Shown: positions 20,809 to 29,749, numbered from the stretch's first letter. The stretch: 64,000 bases of DNA from Methanocaldococcus vulcanius M7 (GCF_000024625.1 NC_013407.1:744001-808000); one strand, 5' to 3'. Translations and numbers: made by a program. The notes: a model not told the origin generated them from the sequence alone.

Positions 20809-21462
20809 TTAGTGAAAAGGTGTGGATAAGGTTGTATCTGATTGAGAGTTATTATTAAAGAACTGTCCTTTAAGCATTGCAATAACAAATCTTGTCTCGG
20901 CCTTATCGAGTTCTTTTAATGAATTTCCTTCAATTATGAATGTGTTGTTTACTTTCTTAATCATTGCTGGAGTATTGGTTTTTATAAACTCAATGATCAT
21001 GGTTTTGTTATTGTGTTTTAAATACTCACTTTCATTTAGTTTTAACACAGTTATTGCCTTTTTTCCGTTAGAGAAGATACTTTTAACAGTAATATTATCT
21101 CCTGATCTGTTTAACTCTACAACAATATTGTGAGGATAAAACTGATTAAACCATTCTAATTTAGTTATAAAATCGATTATAGATATACCTCCCTCTTCTG
21201 GTTTTAAACTCATGTTTCCACAAATATAAATCAAAATTTTAGAGTGATAATAGTTGTATATCTCCTGATCCGTTGTATTTATTAGTTTTACATTCTCAGC
21301 TTCTCCAAGAGTAGCTCTTAAGGGAACCTCAATTGGAGTATTATTAACTTCGATTAATATACTTTTTTTTAGGTTTATATCTTTTGGATTTGTATTTAAA
21401 CACATTGTAGCTGAAACTACAAGTAATATAATCCCGAATATCATAAAAAATAATTTTCTCAT
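20809..21462 (-). CDS. Unknown exported or membrane-anchored protein
   Basis: About 217 residues, family not recognised. The N-terminus MRKLFFMIFGIILLVVSATMC is a signal peptide or anchor with a Cys at its end, though the lipobox is imperfect. The rest is predicted to lie outside: it has many Asn-x-Ser/Thr sites for N-glycosylation (NNT, NTT, NMS, NRS, NIT, NES, NKT) and alternating beta-like segments. The ATG overlaps the stop of the upstream signal peptidase gene as ATGA, so the two are translationally coupled. A longer reading frame up to 21543 lies inside the signal peptidase and is not the start. The coupling suggests a protein handled with, or helping, that peptidase. Confidence 0.75.
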   Translation of the reverse strand: MRKLFFMIFGIILLVVSATMCLNTNPKDINLKKSILIEVNNTPIEVPLRATLGEAENVKLINTTDQEIYNYYHSKILIYICGNMSLKPEEGGISIIDFITKLEWFNQFYPHNIVVELNRSGDNITVKSIFSNGKKAITVLKLNESEYLKHNNKTMIIEFIKTNTPAMIKKVNNTFIIEGNSLKELDKAETRFVIAMLKGQFFNNNSQSDTTLSTPFH

Positions 21463-22127
21463 TCTCTCCCTCCTTTTAAATAATAGTAGAGGTAGTATAT
21501 TACGAATAGTAATATCACTAAATACCAATATTCTTTTAACCATAGGGATATATAGCCAATATATGGAATAACTAATGGATGGCCATCGATCACCACAACT
21601 CTCTGTTTTATCTGATTTACAGAAACAAGTTCTGGATCATGTATTGGGTTATTATCTCCTTTTATTATAAAGTATTTTTCGTTATTATAATTTACTTCAT
21701 CAATAACTCTGTGAATTACAGGAGTTGTTGGACTTTTGGGTGCGAATATTTCTAAAAGTTTGTATGTTCCTGTTTTTGCTTTTAGATCTCCTAAAAACTT
21801 TACTGAGATGTCTTTAACACTGCCTTCATTAAATATACATAGTGTTTTGTAAGGGTTTAAATTGAATCGATAGTATATATCATTTAAAAGATATTGATAA
21901 CTTGGCCAGTGAGCTTTATACACAACAATGTCTCCAACTTTAACGTCATTTGGGTTAAACTCAAAACCTGCATTCTCAACTACAACAAGATCTCCTCTTT
22001 CCATTAGAGGATACATACTGTTGGACACTACAACATTAACGTGGCTCCATATTAAAAACAAAACCACTAAGAAGATTGTCCACTCAACTATATCTCTTTT
22101 TTTAATTTTATTAAGATTTAGTTCGAT
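21459..22127 (-). CDS. Archaeal-type signal peptidase I (S26B family)
   Basis: Cleaves signal peptides on the outer face of the membrane. Motifs: SNSMYP with the nucleophile Ser, PVIHRV with the catalytic His that replaces the bacterial Lys, and GDNNPIHDP with the Asp residues of the SEC11/archaeal group. A second membrane segment lies at the C-terminus (YWYLVILLFVIYYLYYYL). The first canonical start, GTG at 22067, would cut through the first membrane helix. The frame stays open upstream to a stop at 22152-22154 and encodes a basic stretch (KIKKRD) plus the rest of the helix (IVEWTIFLVVLFLIW). GGGGTGG lies 5 bp before an ATC codon at 22127, exactly where ATG is expected, so I place the start there with reservation. 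MJ0260-like. Confidence 0.85.
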   Translation of the reverse strand: MELNLNKIKKRDIVEWTIFLVVLFLIWSHVNVVVSNSMYPLMERGDLVVVENAGFEFNPNDVKVGDIVVYKAHWPSYQYLLNDIYYRFNLNPYKTLCIFNEGSVKDISVKFLGDLKAKTGTYKLLEIFAPKSPTTPVIHRVIDEVNYNNEKYFIIKGDNNPIHDPELVSVNQIKQRVVVIDGHPLVIPYIGYISLWLKEYWYLVILLFVIYYLYYYLKGGRE

Positions 22128-22340
22128 AATTCCACCCCAAAAAGAATGAGTTTATTGATTATCTAAATTTTAACTACTAATTTAACTATTTACCAATTAA
22201 TTTTAATGGTTTTATAGTAGGTAGTTTTATATTATAATCTTGTAATTTAGTATTTTTATCTTATTTTTATTTTTATCTTTAATTCAAAGGTTCCATTTTG
22301 TTTTTAATTTTTAATTTTTAATTCATTATTTTATTTAATC

Positions 22341-22994
22341 TTAATATAATGGTAGATTTTTCCCCATCCTGGGAATTAAAGCCATAATTACACTTTCCCT
22401 ACAAAGATCTTTTCTTGTTATGTTTGCATCTGTTAAATATCCAATTAACCCAATATTTTTTCCAATATCTTTGATTTTAGATATTTTCTCAGCAATTATT
22501 CCTCCTTCTACTCCTTTTAGCACATTTTCATATACGATCTTTGGATATTCAAAACCTTGGGAGATCCCAACTGTATCTCTAACTCCATCATAAACTACAC
22601 AAACGTGAACATCAACCCAATGATTACCTATCTTTACCATTCCTGCCTCTATACCAACAGAATATGTGCATTGAATAGTTTCAAAAGCATTTTTGGCTCT
22701 ATTGTATGCTCCCAAATACGTCTCCTCCAAGCCGATGGGATGAGATGAGACACCACTCTCAACATCCACACCTACAACTTCAACAGTCCCTAACACTCTT
22801 TCGAATCCCTCTCGAACTGCTTCCAACTTAACTGGATTTTTAGAACCAACACTTACGATCCTTGATTTATGACGAGCCATGCTTAAACTTTTTGCTTTTT
22901 TAAAACAATCCTCATCATCACATAGAAATTTTCCGAATAAGAAAATTTTAGCATCTTTTCCACAAATCTCGCATTTTTTTCCATTTAAATCCAT
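22341..22994 (-). CDS. DUF84/YjjX-like inosine/xanthosine triphosphatase with N-terminal zinc knuckle
   Basis: Residues from about 45 on form the DUF84 domain (RIVSVGSKNPVKLEAVREGF, SGVSSHPIGLEET, YSVGIEAGM, DVHVCVVYDG). This family hydrolyses non-canonical purine triphosphates such as ITP and XTP to protect nucleic acids. In front is a 40-residue cysteine module, CEICGKDAKIFLFGKFLCDDEDC, which looks like a treble-clef or zinc-ribbon element. The internal Met at residue 40 could start the enzyme domain alone, but the whole frame is continuous and starts at a normal ATG. Divergent from infB. MJ0261-like. Confidence 0.85.
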   Translation of the reverse strand: MDLNGKKCEICGKDAKIFLFGKFLCDDEDCFKKAKSLSMARHKSRIVSVGSKNPVKLEAVREGFERVLGTVEVVGVDVESGVSSHPIGLEETYLGAYNRAKNAFETIQCTYSVGIEAGMVKIGNHWVDVHVCVVYDGVRDTVGISQGFEYPKIVYENVLKGVEGGIIAEKISKIKDIGKNIGLIGYLTDANITRKDLCRESVIMALIPRMGKNLPLY

Positions 22995-23382
22995 AATATC
23001 CCTTAAAAAATTATTCTTTTATCGGATCTGAAAGTTAAGTATTTTCATTTAGTTTGTATTAAATAAAGTATATATAAGTTAAGCATCAAATAAGAAACTC
23101 ACAAGACAGTTTGATATATTAATTGTATTATTAAACAACTTTCTAATAGATCTTCTTTAAACGATTGTTCTTCTCCCTATTAAGAAATTAAATTTAAAAA
23201 GAATATGAGTAATAAACAAATTACTTCAGTATTTTTAGTAGTTATGATAATTAAAATCAGTTAAAAACCAAATAAAACATAAAAAACAAAAAAACAAATA
23301 AAAAAGGACATGGACCTTTAAAAATTGTAATAAACATTTGATTAAGTTATTAATAAGCTATGGAAAGATATAGAGGGATACT
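22995..23382. promoter_or_regulatory. Divergent intergenic region before infB
   Basis: 388 bp, AT-rich, no gene seen. For infB a box CCTTTAAAAATT near 23314-23325 would start transcription about 40 bp before the ATG. For the DUF84 gene the minus-strand AACTTATATATAC (about 23067-23079) is suitable. An isolated ATTAAAATCAG at 23250-23260 equals the first 11 bases of the CRISPR repeat, but nothing around it supports a repeat relic. Confidence 0.45.
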
Positions 23383-25755
23383 ATGGCTAAAAAGAAAAAT
23401 AAAACAAAAAAAGATGAAAAATCTCAAAATCTTAGATGTCCAATTGTTTGTGTGCTGGGACATGTAGATCATGGAAAGTGTTTAATACCAAGTGAAAGTG
23501 TGTTAACTGAATTTGGAAAAATAGCAATAAAAGATCTCTTTGATAAAGGAACAACAATAGTTAAAAAAGATGAGAATACTGAGGTAAAAGAACTAAATAT
23601 TAAAGTTTTTGGAGTAGGAAAAGAGGGATTATCTCAAATAACCGCAACCCATGTGTGGAGATTGAAACATTGCGGAAAAATGATAAAAGTGTTATTAAAT
23701 AACAATCTTGAGATAACAACAACTCCTGAACATCCTTTCCTGACAAACTTAGGATGGTTGCCTGCTGAGGAATTAAGAATCGGATTAAAAGTTGCAATAC
23801 CCGATGTTAATAATAAAGAAATAAAAATAGAAGAGAATAAAGATTTAATAGTTGGGAAGTTATTACTTGGAATAGACGAGGATGAAATTCCAGATCTTAA
23901 AAATCTGAAATTTGTGGAGATTAAGAATATTGAAAAGATAAACTATGACGGTTATGTATACGATCTAACTACAACTACTCATAATTTTATCGCAAATGGC
24001 ATTTTAGTCCATAACACCACACTGCTCGACAAGATAAGACAGACAAGAGTTGCAAAAAGAGAAGCAGGAGGGATAACCCAACATATTGGAGCGAGTGAGA
24101 TTCCAATAGAAGTTATAAACCAACTTTGTGGAGATCTGCTAAAAACGTTAAAGGCAGATTTAAAAATCCCAGGACTTTTGGTTATAGATACTCCCGGGCA
24201 TGAAGCATTCACCTCATTAAGAAAAAGAGGAGGATCTCTGGCAGATATTGCGATATTGGTTGTAGATATTAACGAGGGCTTTAAACCGCAAACAGTTGAG
24301 GCAGTTAATATATTAAAACAATGTAAAACACCGTTTGTCGTTGCAGCAAATAAAATCGACTTAATTCCTGGATGGAACTCTAAAAATGTTCCATTTATCC
24401 TAAACTTTAATGAAAAAAGCCAGCATCCAAATGCATTAACAGAATTTGAAATAAGATTGTATGAAAATATAATAAAACCATTAAATGAGCTTGGATTTGA
24501 AGCGGATCTCTATTCAAGAGTTCAAGACGTAACAAAAACCGTTTGTATAATTCCTGTTTCGGCAATTACTGGAGAGGGTATTCCTGATTTACTTATGATG
24601 GTTGCGGGTTTGGCTCAGAAATTTTTAGAGGAGAGGTTAAAACTTAATGTTGATGGTTATGCAAAAGGAACGATATTAGAAGTTAAAGAAGAAAAAGGTC
24701 TTGGAACGACAATTGATGCGATAATATATGACGGTATTGCAAGAAGAGGGGACTATTTAGTTGTAGGATTACCAAACGATGTTCTTATCACAAAGGTAAA
24801 AGCACTGCTAAAACCAAAACCGTTAGACGAAATGAGAGATCCAAGAGATAAATTTAAACCAGTGAATGAAATTGTCGCAGCTGCTGGAGTTAAGATAGCC
24901 GCTCCTGACTTAGATAAAGTTATTGCGGGCTGTCCAATAAGGATCGTGCCAAAAGAAAAGATAGAGGAAGCAAAAGAAGAGGTTGTAAAAGAAGTTGAAG
25001 AGGCAAAGATAGAGGTTGATGATGAAGGAATCCTAATAAAGGCAGATACTCTCGGATCTTTGGAAGCGTTGGCTAATGAGTTAAGAAAGGCAGGGGTTAA
25101 AATTAAGAAAGCAGAGGTTGGGGATATAACTAAAAAAGACGTGATTGAGGTTGCATCATACAAGCAAACAAATCCTTTAAATGGTGCAATAGTTGCATTC
25201 AACGTGAAAATACTGCCAGAGGCACAGAAAGAGATAGAAAAATATGGAATAAAGGTATTTTCAAACAATATACTATATAAGTTAGTTGAGGACTTTACAG
25301 AGTGGATTAAGAAAGAAGAGGAGAAGATGAAATATGAGGAATTTGAAAAATTAATTAAACCAGCGATTGTGAAAATCCTTCCAGAATGTATATTTAGGCA
25401 GAAAGATCCTGCAATCTGCGGAGTTGAAGTTCAATATGGGACTTTAAAAGTTGGCTACCCCCTAATGAGGGAGGATGGAATGCTGCTCGGGTATGTTAAA
25501 GAAATAAAAGATAAAGGAGAGAATGTAAAGGAAGCAAAAGCAGGAAAGGCAGTTTCTATCTCCATAGATGGAAAGGTTGTGTTAAAGAGGCATGTTGATG
25601 AAGGTGACTATATGTATGTGGCAGTTCCAGAGAGTCATGTTAGAGAACTCTATCACAAATACATGGATAAGTTGAGACCTGATGAAAAAGAGGCGTTGTT
25701 AACATATATGGAGTTAATGCAAAAATTAACAAATAATATCTTCTGGGGACGATAA
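23383..25755 (+). CDS. infB: Translation initiation factor aIF5B (IF-2 homolog) interrupted by a mini-intein
   Basis: GTPase that promotes ribosomal subunit joining. The reading frame is 790 residues. Removing the in-frame intein at residues 33-211 leaves a 611-residue factor of normal archaeal size. The G domain has G1 GHVDHGK plus T after the intein, IDTPGHEAF (G3) and AANKIDL (G4). The C-terminal domains follow, including ADTLGSLEALANELRKAGVKIKKAEVGDITKKDV in two stretches. Without splicing the P-loop is split between Lys and Thr, so the factor should be inactive until splicing occurs. The ATG follows GAGGGATACT. MJ0262, the M. jannaschii ortholog, also has an intein at this site. Confidence 0.97.
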   Translation: MAKKKNKTKKDEKSQNLRCPIVCVLGHVDHGKCLIPSESVLTEFGKIAIKDLFDKGTTIVKKDENTEVKELNIKVFGVGKEGLSQITATHVWRLKHCGKMIKVLLNNNLEITTTPEHPFLTNLGWLPAEELRIGLKVAIPDVNNKEIKIEENKDLIVGKLLLGIDEDEIPDLKNLKFVEIKNIEKINYDGYVYDLTTTTHNFIANGILVHNTTLLDKIRQTRVAKREAGGITQHIGASEIPIEVINQLCGDLLKTLKADLKIPGLLVIDTPGHEAFTSLRKRGGSLADIAILVVDINEGFKPQTVEAVNILKQCKTPFVVAANKIDLIPGWNSKNVPFILNFNEKSQHPNALTEFEIRLYENIIKPLNELGFEADLYSRVQDVTKTVCIIPVSAITGEGIPDLLMMVAGLAQKFLEERLKLNVDGYAKGTILEVKEEKGLGTTIDAIIYDGIARRGDYLVVGLPNDVLITKVKALLKPKPLDEMRDPRDKFKPVNEIVAAAGVKIAAPDLDKVIAGCPIRIVPKEKIEEAKEEVVKEVEEAKIEVDDEGILIKADTLGSLEALANELRKAGVKIKKAEVGDITKKDVIEVASYKQTNPLNGAIVAFNVKILPEAQKEIEKYGIKVFSNNILYKLVEDFTEWIKKEEEKMKYEEFEKLIKPAIVKILPECIFRQKDPAICGVEVQYGTLKVGYPLMREDGMLLGYVKEIKDKGENVKEAKAGKAVSISIDGKVVLKRHVDEGDYMYVAVPESHVRELYHKYMDKLRPDEKEALLTYMELMQKLTNNIFWGR
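23479..24015 (+). other. IF2 mini-intein, 179 residues, no homing endonuclease
   Basis: Starts at Cys33 of the precursor (CLIPSESVLTEFG, block A), has block B as TTTPEHPFLT with the conserved Thr and His, and ends with block F (YDGYVYDLTTTTHNFIAN) and block G (GILVHN). The next residue is Thr, the C-extein nucleophile. All splicing residues are present, so it should splice. The linker between the two halves is only about 60 residues (from roughly VNNKEIKIEENKD to IEKIN), with no LAGLIDADG motifs. The M. jannaschii counterpart is recalled as about 546 residues with a DOD endonuclease, so this copy has lost it or never had it. Confidence 0.97.
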
Positions 25756-25958
25756 TGAAAAGGTCTCAATTATATATTTTTTAATTTAAGCTTTCTTTTT
25801 GATTTTCTTAATTCTTTTTTATAAATTTTCTAACGGATTTTAAATTTAAAATTAAATATGCTAAATAAACTAAAAAAAGACAAAAAATTTAACAAAACTT
25901 AAAAAATGAAATTTATTAAAATAAAATTTTATTGTTTGTTAATTAATGGTATTATCAA

Positions 25959-26780
25959 TTAGATCAAGTGAGGATTGTTTTCTACAGAGATGTAGAGTTG
26001 CCCTTTTGGCTTGTTATGGACGTAATCTCCAATAAATTTATAGAACGTTCCCTCAATTGGGGTTCCTTCATCTTTTTTACTTAACTTTATAACTGGATTT
26101 TCAACTATTCCCTCATATTTAAATGATGGTAAGACCTCATCAACTTTTCCATAAACAACGATTGCTCCTGCCTTCATTTCTCCTCCAACTCTCACGTCAA
26201 CGTCTCCATCAATAATAATTATTCCACCATTTTGGTGAATTCCAGCCATTATTCCAACATTCCCCTTTATATGAATGAGTCCTTTTCTCATAAACTCTCC
26301 AATCTCGTTTCCAGCATTTCCTTCAACTATGATCTTTCCACCACTCATTCCCCTCCAGTCCCCTCTGTATGCAGATCCGACATAATCTCTGGCACTTCCT
26401 TTTATTAAGAGTTCTCCCCCTTTCATATTTTGCCCGGCCCAACTATCTGCATTTCCATTGACGATTATTTTACCTCCCTTCATCTCAGCTCCAACATACA
26501 TTCCTACATCTCCTTCAACTATAACTTCCCCTTTTGTCATCTTTGAACCTACATACTTTAATTTATTGTTGGAGTTTTTAATCACAACTCTTGGCTCTCC
26601 CTCTATCTCATTCAACTCCACATCAAAAAGATCTCCAACTTTAACTCTCTTTCTTCCTTGAACTAACTCTAAGTTTTTTATTTCCTCCAAACTTAAATTT
26701 TCTATAACATTTGGTATAACTTTGTCCATCTCCACAGGAACGATTATATCTTTTTGGAGAGTCAATATCAACTCTTTCAT
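25959..26780 (-). CDS. fwdC: Formylmethanofuran dehydrogenase subunit C
   Basis: Structural subunit of the enzyme that fixes CO2 to formylmethanofuran, the first step of methanogenesis. The 273-residue protein carries the beta-helix of the GltB C-terminal type. Repeated G-x-x-M/K-K-G-G-x-I/L units run from about residue 80 to 210 (for example VGAEMKGGKIIVNGNADSW, AGQNMKGGELLIKG, VGGEMKAGAIVVYGK). GGTGATGGC precedes ATG. Last gene of the fwd operon, 64 bp after the YbjQ-like gene. MJ1171-like. Confidence 0.95.
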   Translation of the reverse strand: MKELILTLQKDIIVPVEMDKVIPNVIENLSLEEIKNLELVQGRKRVKVGDLFDVELNEIEGEPRVVIKNSNNKLKYVGSKMTKGEVIVEGDVGMYVGAEMKGGKIIVNGNADSWAGQNMKGGELLIKGSARDYVGSAYRGDWRGMSGGKIIVEGNAGNEIGEFMRKGLIHIKGNVGIMAGIHQNGGIIIIDGDVDVRVGGEMKAGAIVVYGKVDEVLPSFKYEGIVENPVIKLSKKDEGTPIEGTFYKFIGDYVHNKPKGQLYISVENNPHLI

Positions 26781-26844
26781 GCCATCACCATTATTTTTTT
26801 AATATTTTTTATGATAAGATTTTTTATTCTATATTTGGCTTTTA

Positions 26845-27099
26845 TTAATACCTTTTAACGATAACTGCCGTTCCATATGCATAATATGTCAACTCCGGAA
26901 CGGAATAATTTTCATTTGAGATCTCAGCAGTTAATTCATTCGATATTCTTATTCCAATAACAGCGTTTGCACCCATATTTTTGGCAATATCAATTAAATC
27001 TTCTAATGCATCCTCTGGATCGTCTCCATAGCCAATAATAACCCCTAAATACTCGACTATTTTAAATCCATCTAATGTATCTGTTGTAGATGTTATCAT
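26845..27099 (-). CDS. UPF0145/YbjQ-like protein
   Basis: About 84 residues of the YbjQ (DUF74) family: TSTTDTLDGFKIVEYLGVI near the N-terminus, AKNMGANAVIGIRI in the middle and YYAYGTAVIV at the end. These form a small pentameric domain of unknown function. GTGAT lies 6 bp before the ATG at 27099; the TTG at 27105 is less likely. It sits inside the fwd operon between fwdA and fwdC, as recalled for MJ1170 in M. jannaschii, so it may help assemble or stabilise the complex; this is inference from position only. Confidence 0.85.
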   Translation of the reverse strand: MITSTTDTLDGFKIVEYLGVIIGYGDDPEDALEDLIDIAKNMGANAVIGIRISNELTAEISNENYSVPELTYYAYGTAVIVKRY

Positions 27100-27226
27100 T
27101 CTCAATCACAACAATAATTTTGAAAGATATTTAAGGTCTAAGGAAGATTTAAAGGTAGTTTAAGGGGATAATCCAAAAAGTTAATAACGTTAGTTTTTCA
27201 GTTTTAATTGTCTTAATATTAAGTTT

Positions 27227-28930
27227 TTAATTTATATCTGTTGCATCGATCTTTATAACTCTCCAACTATTTGCATATTTATCAGAGACAGGATAGTTGT
27301 CAATATTGACAGAGTAGTATCTTCTAAACTTCTCTTCCACATCCTTTAATACTTCATTCATTAAATCCTCTCCAACTTGGACATCAACATATATTGTGTC
27401 TCCAAAGATCTGTTTAACAATATTTCCATCTTTAACTACCACATCTCCTCCTTTCAAGACATATTTTGCATATCTAAATGCTTTTTCAATTTTCTTACCA
27501 TCTTTCTCTTCTGGATCTATTGCATATATTGCTATATCTGCCTCAGCTCCAACTCCCAAGTGTCCTTTTGTCTCACTTAATCCTAAAACCTTGGCTTGAT
27601 TAGCCCTTGTTATTTTTGCGATTTCATATAGATCATATTCTTTATCTGCATCCGCTACATGACTTCTCTGCTGTGCCCACTTGTGAACTTTGTTGTATAA
27701 CCACTCATCCCTATACTTTTTACTCATTAACCATGCAATAACTCTCGGGTATCTAATAAATGGCCCAGCATTTGGGTGATCTGTGGTTAATAAAACCTTA
27801 TCTGTATTGGTGTGTAGGAAGAGTTCCAAACCAATTGCCCACTGAACTGCATAGACAGGTCCTTTTGGACTGTAAATGAAAGGAACAACTCCAGAACCTG
27901 TTTCAAGTTCAACATCACAGTTTGCCCACTTTAATCCATTAGTCATGTGTAGATCGTATTCCATTGGGCCATCAGCAGTCATTGTAGTGGTTTCATCTAA
28001 TGTGATCTGCCCTACATCAATAACCACATGTTTTGATTTGTTTACATATTCTGCAATTTCTATTGCCTTACTTTCAAAGTCCTTCCATGAGGTTCCTCCA
28101 TAGGAGTGGAATTGACAATGGGTGTTGTAGTAGGATGTTTCCCTCTCTCCAACTCTTGGTTTTGCCTCTATTCCCTCAACACACTTCATTGTCTCTAATG
28201 TTGTCTCCCAGTTTCCAGGATGTCCCAAGTTGTTTGGATGGACGTGGATTGAGTGAGGTAAACCAAGCATCTCGTTAACTTCTGCTAAACCTCTAACGAT
28301 CTCTCTTGGTGTTATATCGAAGTATGGGACTGGATCATCTAAGCTGTGAACGTTTTTACCCCAACCCCATGCCTCTGTTCCTCCAGGGTTAACGATCTTT
28401 ATTGCAAAACCTCTTGTTGCCTTTAACAGCCAAGCAACATATGCAGCACATGCCTTAATATCACCCTCTTTTAAATATTCCATAACCATCCAGTTATTTC
28501 CAAATAATGGCATTGCTGCTTTGTCTATCTGTGGGGTTTCTATAAACTCTTCGTGTGTGTGTCTTGCAATTAGTGGAGGCATTGCTGCCTCAACAACCAT
28601 CGTATATCCCATTTCTGAATATTGATAACCTGTTTTGTATGTAGATGGAACTGAAAATCCAGTTCCAGTTCTTAATCCCTTTTTGGCATAGATGTCTTTT
28701 ACACTATCTTCTGGTCTAAATATCCTTCCTACGTTAACTTTTGCTCCTGCAAGGTGGCTGTGAGAGTCAACTCCTCCGGGCATTACTACACAGTTGGAAG
28801 CATCAATAATCTTTGCGTTGTCAGAAACGCTCTCAACGATCTTTCCATCTTTAACACATATGTCCATTTTTTCTCCATTAACACCATTTAAAGGATCGTA
28901 GACGATTCCATTTTTAATAATGTATTCCAT
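27227..28930 (-). CDS. fwdA: Formylmethanofuran dehydrogenase subunit A (amidohydrolase)
   Basis: The 567-residue amidohydrolase-superfamily subunit holds the binuclear metal site that condenses formate with methanofuran. Seen here: VVMPGGVDSHSHLAG with the H-x-H metal ligands (about residues 49-63), FAIKIVNPGGTEAWGWG (the carboxylated Lys region), HSIHVHPNNLGHPGN, and LLTTDHPNAGPF with the conserved Asp. GGTGATAGG precedes ATG. The fwdB subunit, which holds the tungsto- or molybdopterin and would feed formate to FwdA, is not in this operon. MJ1169-like. Confidence 0.97.
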   Translation of the reverse strand: MEYIIKNGIVYDPLNGVNGEKMDICVKDGKIVESVSDNAKIIDASNCVVMPGGVDSHSHLAGAKVNVGRIFRPEDSVKDIYAKKGLRTGTGFSVPSTYKTGYQYSEMGYTMVVEAAMPPLIARHTHEEFIETPQIDKAAMPLFGNNWMVMEYLKEGDIKACAAYVAWLLKATRGFAIKIVNPGGTEAWGWGKNVHSLDDPVPYFDITPREIVRGLAEVNEMLGLPHSIHVHPNNLGHPGNWETTLETMKCVEGIEAKPRVGERETSYYNTHCQFHSYGGTSWKDFESKAIEIAEYVNKSKHVVIDVGQITLDETTTMTADGPMEYDLHMTNGLKWANCDVELETGSGVVPFIYSPKGPVYAVQWAIGLELFLHTNTDKVLLTTDHPNAGPFIRYPRVIAWLMSKKYRDEWLYNKVHKWAQQRSHVADADKEYDLYEIAKITRANQAKVLGLSETKGHLGVGAEADIAIYAIDPEEKDGKKIEKAFRYAKYVLKGGDVVVKDGNIVKQIFGDTIYVDVQVGEDLMNEVLKDVEEKFRRYYSVNIDNYPVSDKYANSWRVIKIDATDIN

Positions 28931-28995
28931 CCTATCACCGTTTTAATTTTAAACTATTTTAAATTAATTTAATATTATTAATAGGAATTGCTCAA

Positions 28996-29397
28996 TTATT
29001 CTCCCGTTTCTATGTATTTTTTCCTCATTAAAGCCCTCATATCTAAAAGTTCTTCATCTGTTTTCTCTACTTCAACATAAAATCCAGGATAGCCCTTAAA
29101 TGTTGGCATTCCAGTGCTGTGTGTATCTGGCTTAACAACACAGTTTGCCCAAGGTCCCATCGGGATATATATCATCCCTTCAGGCATTCTTTCTGTTGCT
29201 TTTTTCACATGAACCACAACTTCTCCGTATTCGGACTTAACTTTAACTTTATCTCCTTCTTCAACTCCAAGTTTTTCCATATCTTCTTCATTGATATAAA
29301 CAACACCTGCTGCTTTTACATACATATCCAAGTTTTTTCCGGCCTCCATTGCCTCTCCTTGCCATATTGTCCTTCCAGTGTTTAAAAAGAACTTCAT
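28996..29397 (-). CDS. fwdD: Formylmethanofuran dehydrogenase subunit D
   Basis: The 133-residue molybdopterin-dinucleotide-binding domain (double-psi barrel) corresponds to the C-terminal part of formate dehydrogenases. Typical segments are NTGRTIWQGEAMEAGKN, VYINEEDMEKLGVEEGDKVKV and IPMGPWANCVV with THSTGMPTFKG. It completes the active site of FwdB, which is encoded elsewhere. GGTGATAAA precedes ATG. It lies between fwdG and fwdA. MJ1168-like. Confidence 0.95.
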   Translation of the reverse strand: MKFFLNTGRTIWQGEAMEAGKNLDMYVKAAGVVYINEEDMEKLGVEEGDKVKVKSEYGEVVVHVKKATERMPEGMIYIPMGPWANCVVKPDTHSTGMPTFKGYPGFYVEVEKTDEELLDMRALMRKKYIETGE

Positions 29398-29500
29398 TTT
29401 ATCACCGAACTATGATTTATTGTTAAATGACTCCTTTTTGTATTTTCATCCCTTTTTGTCATGTTTTTTATTAATTTTTTAAGTTTTTATTATTTGCTAA

Positions 29501-29749
29501 TTATTTTCTTTTAAAAACGAGTTCTATTGCCCCTACTGGACATGCCTCTATGCACGCTCCACAACCACCACAAAGATCTTTGTTAATTATTGCAACAGCT
29601 CCATTTTCTACTCTAATAACAACATCATCACTGTAAGGACCCTTACCTCCCCATGTTTCTGGATTTTTAGCGTTTACTGGACAAGCTATTACGCAATTAC
29701 CACATCCGTGGCACTTTTCTCGATAAACAACCAATTCATAAGCTTTCAT
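29501..29749 (-). CDS. fwdG: Formylmethanofuran dehydrogenase subunit G, two-cluster ferredoxin
   Basis: The 82-residue ferredoxin has two [4Fe-4S] motifs, CHGCGNCVIACP and CGGCGACIEACP. The first is followed by an insertion (NAKNPETWGGKGPYSDD) as in FwdG/FmdG. It carries electrons between the polyferredoxin FwdF and the catalytic subunits. GAAGGTGAGGAA precedes ATG. It is separated from fwdF by 133 bp and from fwdD by 103 bp. MJ1167-like. Confidence 0.95.
   Translation of the reverse strand: MKAYELVVYREKCHGCGNCVIACPVNAKNPETWGGKGPYSDDVVIRVENGAVAIINKDLCGGCGACIEACPVGAIELVFKRK

Noticed and set aside
23250-23260. ATTAAAATCAG, identical to the first 11 bases of the CRISPR repeat, upstream of infB
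   Set aside because: An isolated AT-rich 11-mer with no second copy at array spacing; chance is sufficient.
24753-25268. Long antisense frame within infB, and similar antisense frames over ftsZ, cofD and the HTH regulator
   Set aside because: Ser/Phe/Ile-rich antisense shadows typical of AT-rich coding sequence, without ribosome sites.
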